The notes beneath the pieces were generated by a model, which worked only from the letters and a program-made list of their open reading frames with translations, was not told the origin of the DNA and ran no database searches. 64,000 nt of DNA, taken from contig NZ_BJKK01000008.1 in the NCBI RefSeq assembly GCF_006538325.1, positions 1 to 64,000 on the forward strand. Direction: 5' to 3'. A program made the translations under genes and the position numbers. Origin of the DNA: Alteromonas sp. KUL42 (GTDB taxonomy: Bacteria; Pseudomonadota; Gammaproteobacteria; Enterobacterales; Alteromonadaceae). The first letter of the stretch is position 1, and every line of letters starts with the position of its first letter. This document shows, one piece after another, positions 49,426-57,666 of this stretch.

Positions 49426-49815
49426 CTATTTTTCCTCATTCACTGTGTATCCAGCTTTCTTGAGGGCAGAAACTGCATCTGACAACTTGTTTTCCTTTAC
49501 CAAGAAAAAGTCGGTGTCAAAGGTCGAAACCACGAAAATTGACACTTTTGCAGCAGCGAGCACTTGGCCGATTTGTGCCATGATCCCAATCAAAGATAAG
49601 TGTAAAGGACCTAGAAGCTCCATTGCACGCCAACCTTCATCACAATCTATTGAGGAGACGTTAATGGTATTGGGTACTACAATCGACAGTTCTTCTTCTG
49701 TTTTTCCCAAGAAGAAAAGTGGGCTTGCTAATACCGATGCTGGAATATCACTGTCTGGATCTAAGCTGTGAATGGTAAATAAAGACTCGCGAACTAAGAG
49801 TGTCTGTTTGGGCAT
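49426..49815 (-). CDS. ACT domain protein
   Basis: The 129-residue protein contains two ACT-like halves; the second (about 65-128) includes GPLHLSLIGIMAQIGQVLAAAKVSIFVVSTF, shown in part, typical of the CASTOR/ACT_7 type. ACT domains bind amino acids or nucleotides. Its position upstream of an EIIA-like gene and a dapE cluster suggests a link to amino-acid sensing, which is an inference. Confidence 0.85.
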   Translation of the reverse strand: MPKQTLLVRESLFTIHSLDPDSDIPASVLASPLFFLGKTEEELSIVVPNTINVSSIDCDEGWRAMELLGPLHLSLIGIMAQIGQVLAAAKVSIFVVSTFDTDFFLVKENKLSDAVSALKKAGYTVNEEK

Positions 49816-49885
49816 AAGATACCGAAAAAATGATAATGTCGAAGATGTTCACATTAAACCACTAACTGTGGTTAAGTGCTACGTG

Positions 49886-50021
49886 TTATCCACTTTATCT
49901 GTGGATAAGTTTGTTGAGTAGTTTGGAGTGTTTGTGTAAGTTATTGATAATAAAACAATAAATAAACTGTACAAACAATGTGCAGTGGATAACATTATCA
50001 AATTTGCAAGCATTTTCCACA
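49886..50021. promoter_or_regulatory. Cluster of four DnaA-box-like sites
   Basis: The consensus TTATCCACA occurs once perfectly (49900-49908, minus strand). Three more sites match 8 of 9: 49886-49894 plus (TTATCCACT), 49984-49992 minus, and 50013-50021 plus (TTTTCCACA). The spacer is A/T-rich. Neighbours are not those of oriC (no dnaA, gidA or parA), so it may be a DnaA-titration or DnaA-regulated site between the ACT and VOC genes. Confidence 0.55.
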
Positions 50022-50195
50022 GGCTGTGTCTAGAGTTAAAGTAAAAAATGTTTATTCATTTTGCAATTTCTTGTCTTGACAATGTGGTACTTTTTAAGCG
50101 CGATTGGCGTTTGTCAGGCGTGGTGCACTACAAAAGTGCATATCAACGATCGTGTCAACCGATCAGGTATTCTGGTTAACCAGTAGGAGAATTTT

Positions 50196-50561
50196 ATGTC
50201 GCAGTCAGCATGGTGTGATATCACCGTACAAGATGCAGAAAGCTTAGTTCAGTTTTACCAAGCCGTAATGGGGTGGACAAAACAGCCTATTGATATGGGT
50301 GGGTACAATGATTATGTCATGATGAAGCCTGATGGTACGCCAGTAGGAGGAATATGCCACAAGAGAGGCACTAATGAGTCATTGCCGGGCGGGTGGGTGA
50401 ATTACTTCACTGTAGAGAATTTAACTGCTTCTATTGACACGGTTTGTTCCAATGGGGGGGAGCTGATTGGAGAAGTAAGACATCACGGCAGCGACAGCTT
50501 TTGCGTTATTCGCGACCCATCTGGAGCTGTATGTGCGTTATACGAAAAAGGCAGTGAGTAA
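50196..50561 (+). CDS. VOC-family (glyoxalase-like) protein
   Basis: The 121-residue protein has a vicinal-oxygen-chelate fold beginning WCDITVQDAESLVQFYQAVMGW and ending FCVIRDPSGAVCALYE. These may bind a divalent metal. It resembles lyase or resistance proteins of this superfamily; substrate unknown. It has a strong AGGAG ribosome binding site and lies downstream of the DnaA-box cluster. Confidence 0.85.
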   Translation: MSQSAWCDITVQDAESLVQFYQAVMGWTKQPIDMGGYNDYVMMKPDGTPVGGICHKRGTNESLPGGWVNYFTVENLTASIDTVCSNGGELIGEVRHHGSDSFCVIRDPSGAVCALYEKGSE

Positions 50562-50621
50562 AACCGATTCAGGAATTACTCACTACCTATTAATAAAATT
50601 TTAAATTGAGCGTATAAAGCG

Positions 50622-51701
50622 TTACTTGTTCAAAACACCGCGATTCACTTGGTCGCGTTCAATTGATTCAAACAACGCTTTGAAGTTACCTTCGCCGAAT
50701 CCTTCGTCTTGTTTACGTTGAATAAATTCAAAGAAAACAGGTCCGAACACGGTTTCAGAGAAAATTTGAAGCAACAAACGTGGCTCTCCACCTTCGGTTG
50801 TACCATCTAGCAATATACCGCGACTTTGAAGTTCATCAACATTTTCACCATGTCCTGGAAGACGCTCTTCAAGCATGTCGTAATACGTGCTTGGCGGCGC
50901 TGTCATGAACTTCATGCCCTTCGCTTTAAGTTTATCTAAGCAAGACACTAAGTCATCACAGGCAAAAGCGATGTGTTGGATCCCCTCGCCGTTGTACTTC
51001 ATTAGAAATTCTTCAATTTGACCGCCACCGCCAACAGCTTCTTCATTCAGTGGAATGCGAATTTTGCCGTCTGGGGCCGTCATCGCTTTTGACAATAGCC
51101 CTGTGTATTCACCCTTAATGTCGAAGTAGCGAATTTCACGGAAGTTAAATAGCTTCTCGTAAAAGTTTGCCCAGAAATTCATGCGACCGCGATAAACGTT
51201 GTGTGTTAGATGATCAAGTGTGTGGAAACCACAACCTTCAGGATGACGATCGACACCTTCAAGCCAATTAAAGTCGATGTCATAAATGGTATTTTCACCT
51301 TGATAACGGTCAATAAGATAGAGCATTGCGCCGCCAATACCTTTGATCGCAGGAAGCCTAAGCTCCATTGGACCCGTGTGCGTGTCCATTGGCTGTGCGC
51401 CGCGTTCAAGTACTTCTTTATACGCTTTCTGAGAGTCTTTTACTCTAAAGGCCATACCACACGCTGATGGGCCGTGTTCTTCAGCATAATAAGATGCGTG
51501 GCAATTTTTCTCGTAGTTGCTAAGTAGGTTAATATCGCCCTGACGCCATAGTTCAACGTCTTTTGATTTGTGGCGAGCAACGCGCGTAAAACCCATCGCT
51601 TCGAAGATAGGCTCTAACATTCCTTTCTTTGGTGCTGTGAATTCAAGAAATTCAAACCCATCCAAACCAATTGGATTGTCGAATAAATCAGCCATGGTCA
51701 T
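50622..51701 (-). CDS. hppD: 4-hydroxyphenylpyruvate dioxygenase
   Basis: The 359-residue iron enzyme converts 4-hydroxyphenylpyruvate to homogentisate in tyrosine breakdown. The iron ligands of the family are visible: His in [11 protein letters not shown], His in [10 protein letters not shown] and Glu in FFEFIQRK. Two ATGs (51701 and 51695) are both possible starts; GAGGA fits the first. It is followed in metabolism by HmgA, encoded 467 bp away on the same strand. Confidence 0.95.
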   Translation of the reverse strand: MTMADLFDNPIGLDGFEFLEFTAPKKGMLEPIFEAMGFTRVARHKSKDVELWRQGDINLLSNYEKNCHASYYAEEHGPSACGMAFRVKDSQKAYKEVLERGAQPMDTHTGPMELRLPAIKGIGGAMLYLIDRYQGENTIYDIDFNWLEGVDRHPEGCGFHTLDHLTHNVYRGRMNFWANFYEKLFNFREIRYFDIKGEYTGLLSKAMTAPDGKIRIPLNEEAVGGGGQIEEFLMKYNGEGIQHIAFACDDLVSCLDKLKAKGMKFMTAPPSTYYDMLEERLPGHGENVDELQSRGILLDGTTEGGEPRLLLQIFSETVFGPVFFEFIQRKQDEGFGEGNFKALFESIERDQVNRGVLNK

Positions 51702-51927
51702 GCTTCCTCAACATTGTATTTATTGTAGCTTTATGACTCGATTGTAAGCGCGAGGTAAAAAAGCAAGCAATAGTGCTACAGAATACGCCATTTTTGGAAT
51801 GGAAAGACAAGGTGTAACGAAAAGTTTTCACCTATTGTTAATGCTGCATTTGTGATGCTACTGGGATGATTAAGGTTTTGTTTTGAATGGACTTTATGTA
51901 ATTTATTGTATAAGGGGAAGTGTTCAT

Positions 51928-52007
51928 ATTACGGTACATTTATGTTGCTCTACATTTAAATTACGGAACATTCTAATTGCAGTAAATTCATATTAGGGTA
52001 GAAGACC
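51928..52007. repeat. Five degenerate 16-bp tandem units between hppD and hmgA
   Basis: From 51928 the sequence runs in 16-bp steps around the pattern ATTACGGTACATTTAT (units at 51928, 51944, 51960, 51976, 51992). Matches range from about 12 of 16 to weak in units 2 and 5. Function unknown; it could be a binding array or decayed repeat. The rest of the 51702-52168 gap holds nothing I recognise. Confidence 0.45.
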
Positions 52008-52168
52008 GAGCAGCTAAATATATAAATTGTCGGTTGTGATTTTACTGCTTGCTGCAATGTGATGATTTGTAAAGTGCGCTTTTAAATGCTGGATAGGGGC
52101 TAAGGAGCGCAGTTTTTGTGTGCCCCTTTCGCCTTGTTGAAATGAAGCCAATAGAGATGGTGCGATAA

Positions 52169-53464
52169 CTATTTTTCACCATCAAAATACTTTTTTAATC
52201 CTTTCCAACAGGAAAGGTAGTCGCGTTGTCTTATCTCTGAGTTCATCGCAAATTCAGTGGGGACGATGGGATAACGAGACTCAAACATAAACGCTAACGT
52301 GTTTTCGTAACGTTGTGGAGCAAGGTCGGCATTCGATGCTTTTTCAAATACTTCAGCTTCAGGTCCATGTGGCGTCATACAATTATGTAGGCTCATTCCA
52401 CCTGGCACAAAACCGTGTTCTTTTGCGTCATACGTACCTTCAATTAACCCCATGAACTCACTCATTATATTTCTATGATAATAAGGAGGACGGAAGGTTT
52501 GTTCTGCAACCATCCAGCGCGGAGGGAAAATTACAAAATCAACGTTAGCCGTGCCTTCCAAATCGGAAGGAGAGGTAAGTACAGTGAAGATGGAGGGATC
52601 AGGGTGATCAAAACTCACTGTATTCATCACGTTAAATCGTGATAGGTCGTATTTATAAGGGGCTGAATTGCCAACCCATGCCACAACGTCAAACGGTGAA
52701 TGACTTAGTGGTGCTTCAAATAAGTTACCGCAAAACTTGTTTATCATCGTATGTGGTATGTCGTTGTCTTCAAACCATGCCGTTGGATATTGAAAATCGC
52801 GCTGATTGGCATAGCCATTCGCACCAACAGGCCCACGCTCTGGTAGTACAAATGGATGACCATAGTTTTCGCATATGTAGCCGCGAATAGGCCCATTGAT
52901 TGGCGCTATTGAAAACCTTACACCACGGGGGATCACCATAATTTCACCCACAGAAACATGTAACTTTCCGAACTCAGTGGTCACTAACATGTTTCCAAGC
53001 TGAGGAACAAACAGCATTTCACCATCTGATGAGTAAAACACCTTGTTTTCCATAGCCTTATTAGCGCTGTAGCAGTGAATTCCTATTCCTAATTGTGCTT
53101 TGGCATCTCCATTGGTGGCAATAGTAACTATTCCATCAACAAAATCAGTTTGCTGATTGGGCAGAGGAACGGGGTTCCAACGAAGTACATTGGGCGGGCA
53201 GGGTATTGCTGTTTCAGGCGCGGTTCGAACAAGTCCATTGTTTACAGCAACAAAATCACCCATAGCAATAGATGGACGTAAACGGTACGTCCAGCTTCTG
53301 CGATTACCAGCTCTTGGGGCAGTAAATGCCGTGCTGCTTAACTGTTCTGCATACAGCTTATAGTTTACTTTTTGAGGACTAAACTGCCCCTTGGGTAGGG
53401 CATCGGGTAAAGCTTCTGATTCGTGCTCGTTATTAAAACCCGTTAAATACGTTAAGTTATCCAT
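52169..53464 (-). CDS. hmgA: Homogentisate 1,2-dioxygenase
   Basis: The 431-residue iron enzyme opens the ring of homogentisate to maleylacetoacetate. The start (YLTGFNNEHESEALP), the PRGVRFSI and RGYICENYG region, and FPPRWMVAEQTFRPPYYHRN with metal-binding His are present. The maleylacetoacetate isomerase and fumarylacetoacetase genes are not in the window. A MarR-type operator lies 121 bp upstream. Confidence 0.96.
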   Translation of the reverse strand: MDNLTYLTGFNNEHESEALPDALPKGQFSPQKVNYKLYAEQLSSTAFTAPRAGNRRSWTYRLRPSIAMGDFVAVNNGLVRTAPETAIPCPPNVLRWNPVPLPNQQTDFVDGIVTIATNGDAKAQLGIGIHCYSANKAMENKVFYSSDGEMLFVPQLGNMLVTTEFGKLHVSVGEIMVIPRGVRFSIAPINGPIRGYICENYGHPFVLPERGPVGANGYANQRDFQYPTAWFEDNDIPHTMINKFCGNLFEAPLSHSPFDVVAWVGNSAPYKYDLSRFNVMNTVSFDHPDPSIFTVLTSPSDLEGTANVDFVIFPPRWMVAEQTFRPPYYHRNIMSEFMGLIEGTYDAKEHGFVPGGMSLHNCMTPHGPEAEVFEKASNADLAPQRYENTLAFMFESRYPIVPTEFAMNSEIRQRDYLSCWKGLKKYFDGEK

Positions 53465-53584
53465 TTAGCTATTCCACTGAATTCTTCGTTAGTGCCCTTA
53501 CAAGGCTAGTCATATCAAAATGCTTACTAAAATCCTGCACAATCAGTACCCAATGACGTCTTGGGGTGAATTATTTTTCAAGTT

Positions 53585-53608
53585 AATTAGTTGCAAATGA
53601 AACTAATT
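53585..53608. promoter_or_regulatory. Dyad operator between hmgA and the MarR gene
   Basis: AATTAGTT (53585-53592) and AACTAATT (53601-53608) are a perfect 8-bp inverted repeat around GCAAATGA. The TAGTT half-site and about 10-bp spacing fit MarR-family dimers. It lies between divergent hmgA and the regulator gene, so control of both is likely but unproved. Confidence 0.6.
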
Positions 53609-53761
53609 GTTTTAGGCTAGAAGGATTAACGGTGTAAATCAATTGTTAAGCACAAAATAGAAGGGCGGCATTTTTTAATCTGCTGTTTTAATAAGTTTAC
53701 ACGAAGGTTTTACGCGAGAAGTGCATTGCGAGAGATGGGGCTTTCAACGCTAAGATCTTAC

Positions 53762-53780
53762 AAAGTTCAACACGCTCTAG
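53762..53780. repeat. Single end of the 264-bp palindromic element family
   Basis: AAAGTTCAACACGCTCTAG resembles the terminal repeat of the element at 30035-30060. No partner end or internal part was recognised nearby. It may be a remnant. Confidence 0.45.
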
Positions 53781-53849
53781 TTAACATGATCTTCGGTGAT
53801 GACCTTTTGCGAGTAATTGAGAAGAGTAATTGTGACGAGGAATGGAAAG

Positions 53850-54398
53850 ATGGATAAAGGGCATATGAAACTAAATGAAATGTTAGCGTATAAAGTAGCT
53901 ATGCTCTCCAGCGACTTAAGTGAGTCACTTTACAAGGTTTATGCACCTTATCAACTTACCATGCCGCAATGGCGTATTTTAGCAACTTTAGGTGAAGTGG
54001 CTGAGATTATGCCCAATGAGCTTATCGCTACTGAGTTTATACCTCCTGAGCCTTCTTCGATTGAATCAGATGAACAAGAAATCACAGAAGCTAAAAATAA
54101 CCTTCCCAGAGGGGCGCTTACGGCAAAACACATAGCTTTTGCGACACGACTAGACAAAGTACAGGTTTCACGTGCGTTACTTACTATGGAAAATAATAAT
54201 CTAATTTTCCGTAGCCCAAGTGAGGAAGATAGGCGTGCGACAGAAGTTTTTCTTACCGACGAGGGAAAGGAAGTTTATCAAACACTGGTGCCACTGGTCG
54301 CAAAATGGCAAAAAGAAAAATTAGCGGGTATCACTGAAACTGAGTATGAAACATTCTTAAAAGTAATAGCAGCACTTACCACCTCACTCACCACCTAG
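53850..54398 (+). CDS. MarR-family transcriptional regulator with an insertion in the winged helix
   Basis: The protein (182 residues from ATG 53850, which follows GAGGAA) has the MarR layout: MPQWRILATLGEVAE, recognition helix LDKVQVSRALLTMENN and wing RSPSEEDRRATEVFLTDEG. About 35 residues rich in Glu, Pro and Asn (MPNELIATEFIPPEP...NNLPRGA) are inserted before the recognition helix. Upstream in-frame GTG and TTG starts exist but lack support. It is divergent from hmgA and probably controls homogentisate catabolism. Confidence 0.85.
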   Translation: MDKGHMKLNEMLAYKVAMLSSDLSESLYKVYAPYQLTMPQWRILATLGEVAEIMPNELIATEFIPPEPSSIESDEQEITEAKNNLPRGALTAKHIAFATRLDKVQVSRALLTMENNNLIFRSPSEEDRRATEVFLTDEGKEVYQTLVPLVAKWQKEKLAGITETEYETFLKVIAALTTSLTT

Positions 54399-54499
54399 TT
54401 TTCGCCTTTGATCTGGCTATTTTACTGCAAAGCTTGTCACGCTTGCTCTTATGCCATAGTTACTTTTGCGCTTTTAACTGTTAAATTTCATCTACATCG

Positions 54500-54518
54500 T
54501 CGAAGGTCAACATGCTCT
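54500..54518. repeat. Single end of the 264-bp palindromic element family
   Basis: CGAAGGTCAACATGCTCTC closely resembles the terminal repeat at 30035-30060 (AAGGTCAAC-CTCT core). It lies between the MarR and patatin genes. A weak ACTGCAAAG-like match upstream suggests a decayed copy. Confidence 0.45.
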
Positions 54519-54644
54519 CGTTTACTGTTTTATTCAAAGCGAAATGTAAGACAGGACATATCTACCAACAAAGAAAAACGGTAGTGAGCCCAGACAAATA
54601 AAAGTCAAATAAAAAGTAAATAAAAGACAAATAAAGGATAGTAA

Positions 54645-55721
54645 GTGTTACCTCTAGAAGTATACGCAGGTCAAAAAGCGCGCGAAACTATTATGAAGCA
54701 TGGCTTCACGCCAGAAATTTTCAGTTATTTTCTTGGTGCTTCCGGTGGTCCAAAATGGTTCTCACTGGCTGGGTTAGACAGGGTCTTGTTTCCTGAGTGG
54801 TTCGCTAACGTTTCTCATCAAATTCACGTCATTGGTTCATCAGCCGGTGCATTTAGAACCATTTGTGCAGTTCAAGATGATCCACTTGCGGCAATTAATC
54901 GCTTGGCAGAGTCTTACTCGACAACCACTTACAGTAGCGATAAACCCACTGCACGGGAAATAACGCAAAAAGCTGAAGACTTACTAAAAATAATGGTCGA
55001 TGACGCAGGAAAACAACAAGTACTCAATAATGACCGCTTTAAAGCGCATTTAATTGTGGCAAAGTGTTTAGGTGCCACCCGTTACGAAAGTAAAGTAAGA
55101 CAACTTTCAGGCTTGGCCATGAGTGCAGCCATGAATACAGTCAGTAGAAAGCGCTTATCTCGGCTTTATGAACGTTATGTATTCTCTACACCTAACACCA
55201 CATTTAATATAGATGACCCTTATGAGCTTCCCACGCATTACTGTTCACTCACACAAGGTAATATTCATCAAGCATTATTGGCTTCGGGCTCTATTCCTGT
55301 CGTTATTGAAGGCGTAGAAGAAATAGAGGGTGCACCAAAGGGGATGTACCGCGATGGGGGTATAATAGATTACCACTTCGATGTGTCTTTTGGGCCAGAT
55401 GAAGGTTTGGTGTTGTACCCACATTTTTACAATAAACCCATACCCGGCTGGTTTGATAAAGGGCTAAAGGGCAGAGTGCCCCATCGCTCAAGTTATGACA
55501 ATGTGGTTATGTTAGTGCCATCCGCCTCATTTGTGGCTAACTTACCTTACAGTAAAATTCCCGATAGGAAAGACTTTGAAGTGCTTGATGCCAATACGCG
55601 AATTAAATATTGGCAAACGGTACTTAAAGAAACGGATCGATTAGGGGAATACTTCATAAAAGCGGTTAGCGATGGCACCCTTGTGGATAGCATTAAACCG
55701 CTTCCGTTTAAGCAGATTTAA
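54645..55721 (+). CDS. Patatin-like phospholipase family protein
   Basis: The 358-residue protein has the oxyanion motif GASGGPKW (31-38), the nucleophile GSSAG (Ser66) and the catalytic Asp in MYRDGGIIDYHF, the Ser-Asp dyad of patatins. These hydrolyse lipid acyl esters. No signal peptide is seen. It begins at GTG behind AAAGGA. A possible catabolic or membrane-remodelling role is open. Confidence 0.88.
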   Translation: MLPLEVYAGQKARETIMKHGFTPEIFSYFLGASGGPKWFSLAGLDRVLFPEWFANVSHQIHVIGSSAGAFRTICAVQDDPLAAINRLAESYSTTTYSSDKPTAREITQKAEDLLKIMVDDAGKQQVLNNDRFKAHLIVAKCLGATRYESKVRQLSGLAMSAAMNTVSRKRLSRLYERYVFSTPNTTFNIDDPYELPTHYCSLTQGNIHQALLASGSIPVVIEGVEEIEGAPKGMYRDGGIIDYHFDVSFGPDEGLVLYPHFYNKPIPGWFDKGLKGRVPHRSSYDNVVMLVPSASFVANLPYSKIPDRKDFEVLDANTRIKYWQTVLKETDRLGEYFIKAVSDGTLVDSIKPLPFKQI

Positions 55722-55909
55722 TAAGACGAATAAAAACCTAGTGCTTATTTTTGTTGTATTGCCGACAAAATAAGCACTTAACACTCTGTTGATTAAGTTT
55801 TTCTTGCAGGCAAGCACTAGCCTCAGTATTATACGCGCCGTTGCTAAGGTTTTATTTCTTTAAACTTTTCAACACCGCTTTTTACTTCGCTGAAAAGCAC
55901 TCTCAAAAT

Positions 55910-55986
<77 letters not shown>

Positions 55987-56214
55987 TTTTAATATATTTT
56001 GTTATGCCGTTCTGGCTTCCAGTCATATTACTATCATCGCTTTTAATTTTTGTTTTGATTAAAAAAGTAAAGCAACGATCTAACTCAATGAAACGCATAT
56101 CTTCATTATTGTACGTGCTGCAATGCAGTATGCACGTTCTGTGGTGATTCAAAATAGTAGAGCAATCTATACTCCACAAATGTAAATACAATCATATTGT
56201 TGTTGGGAGTCGCT

Positions 56215-56922
56215 ATGGAGCCTCTAATCGCTTTTCAAATATCAACCTTCGTGCAATTAATACTAATTAATGCCTTCTTACCGTGGGGAATTTTGAGAAA
56301 AATATTAAGTCCTTCCGAAGCACTTAATACTCTCTTTTTGAAAGCCAATATGGTCGTATTGGTGTGTGGGGCCCTAATACTGCTATTTGGTTTCTCTGCT
56401 AGTTTATTTGAGCAAACACGTACCCAGCTGGCTATTCTAGGTGCATTTTTCGTATTCCAGTTGCTCCCTTTGTTACTATTTAAGAACAGTGTTGATGTTG
56501 CCGTAAAGCGTATTTCTGTTATTGGAAAACAACTGCTCCCTTTTAGATATATTCAGTGGATTACTGTAACTATCTATATTTCCTCGTGTGTGGCAATTGC
56601 ACTTTTTAATTCGGAAAAGGTAACAGGAATATTGCTAAAAGTAAGTGTCTTATCTGCTGCTTGTACATTGCTACTGTTCCTGTCTATTAAAGTTTACCGC
56701 GATGGAAAGCGTAAAACGGGTGTTGGGTCGGAAAGTAGAGCAGGTCTACTGCTGTCAATGATTTGCCTACTGTGCATTTACTGGGTGTTTAAAGAAATCA
56801 TTTTTATAACTGATTCACATAACTTGCGCCCGCTGATGATGAGCGTTTTTCTACAATTTGCTACGCTTATTACCCTGCCAAACGTTGTTGCTGAAATAGG
56901 GCGGAACAATATTCAAGATTAA
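56215..56922 (+). CDS. Multi-pass membrane protein of unknown function
   Basis: The protein (235 residues from ATG 56215, preceded by GGAG) has about six or seven hydrophobic segments and short polar loops. A KVYRDGKRKTGVGSES loop follows the fifth. No catalytic motif is recognised. An upstream TTG in frame is not needed. The stop abuts a diverged copy of the palindromic repeat. Confidence 0.65.
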   Translation: MEPLIAFQISTFVQLILINAFLPWGILRKILSPSEALNTLFLKANMVVLVCGALILLFGFSASLFEQTRTQLAILGAFFVFQLLPLLLFKNSVDVAVKRISVIGKQLLPFRYIQWITVTIYISSCVAIALFNSEKVTGILLKVSVLSAACTLLLFLSIKVYRDGKRKTGVGSESRAGLLLSMICLLCIYWVFKEIIFITDSHNLRPLMMSVFLQFATLITLPNVVAEIGRNNIQD

Positions 56923-57024
56923 AGCGTGTTGACCATTTCGATACGTTTTAACAGCAAAGTGTTTATTATTAAGACCAGAAAGCGCGTCCGTAAGTTGCTA
57001 TCTACACAAGTATGCGCGCTCTAG
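56922..57024. repeat. Shorter, diverged copy of the palindromic element (opposite orientation)
   Basis: AAGCGTGTTGACC at the left and GCGCGCTCTAGG at the right match the element at 29795-30058. Between them, ATACGTTTTAACAGCAAAGT and GCTATCTACACAAGTATGCG match the reverse complement of 29960-30040. The large hairpin (29827-29922) is absent. It overlaps the stop of the upstream gene. Confidence 0.7.
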
Positions 57025-57367
57025 GTTGTAAAGTAATTAATAATCAAAGTCTTATATTGTATTGTTTTAATCAGAGTGCTTTTCCATAGTTTTATTTTTA
57101 TTGCTACTAAGTACGGTAAGGTTACCCGCTTAGTGTAAGTGATGTACTTGTCTACACGTATAGTTATTGGCTCAAAGTCCTTTCCAATAAAACACTTCAT
57201 AAAAAAATCACAATATTGTCACGATACTATCTTCTTTCGTAGACACCATAAAAGCGTATTTGGTTGTTCAGGGATAGCAGTATGGTAGAGACAGTATGTT
57301 TATCTTACTTGCCCGTTTGAACACTAAAAGCGAAATGGAAAATGTATTAAATAAATAGGCGTATATT
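57025..57367. other. Intergenic stretch, nothing recognised
   Basis: A/T-rich sequence with no convincing gene, RNA or repeat. Confidence 0.5.
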
Positions 57368-57469
57368 ATGTTTTCAGCGTTACTCATCTATATACTTTTT
57401 AGTGCCGTAATTTATAGTGTTGTTGAATATTTTTATGGGTTGCAAAAGCTAAAACGAATAAAGCCTTAA
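57368..57469 (+). CDS. Possible small membrane protein (33 residues)
   Basis: The ATG opens a frame encoding a single hydrophobic helix (SALLIYILFSAVIYSVVEYF) ending in a basic tail KLKRIKP, a common shape for bacterial small membrane proteins. The ribosome binding site is weak (AGG about 12 bases upstream). It lies in a 744-bp gap without other genes. Confidence 0.35.
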   Translation: MFSALLIYILFSAVIYSVVEYFYGLQKLKRIKP

Positions 57470-57666
57470 TACCATTGTGTTCTGCATGCTTTATATAAGC
57501 TTTAGCAACCCGCTCAACATGCTCCTTATCATAGAGACAGTGGACCTACTGGTAAAGTCGGACACCGTGATTTTACAGCCAACTAACACACCTTATGATT
57601 GAGCGCCTTTCGCCTTTTGTTAGGGGTTGTATAAGATATTTGTCGATATTTACCAAATATTGTTAC

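Noticed and set aside
49886-50021. Chromosomal replication origin
   Set aside because: None of dnaA, dnaN, gidA, mnmE or parAB is nearby; the DnaA-box-like cluster alone does not define oriC.
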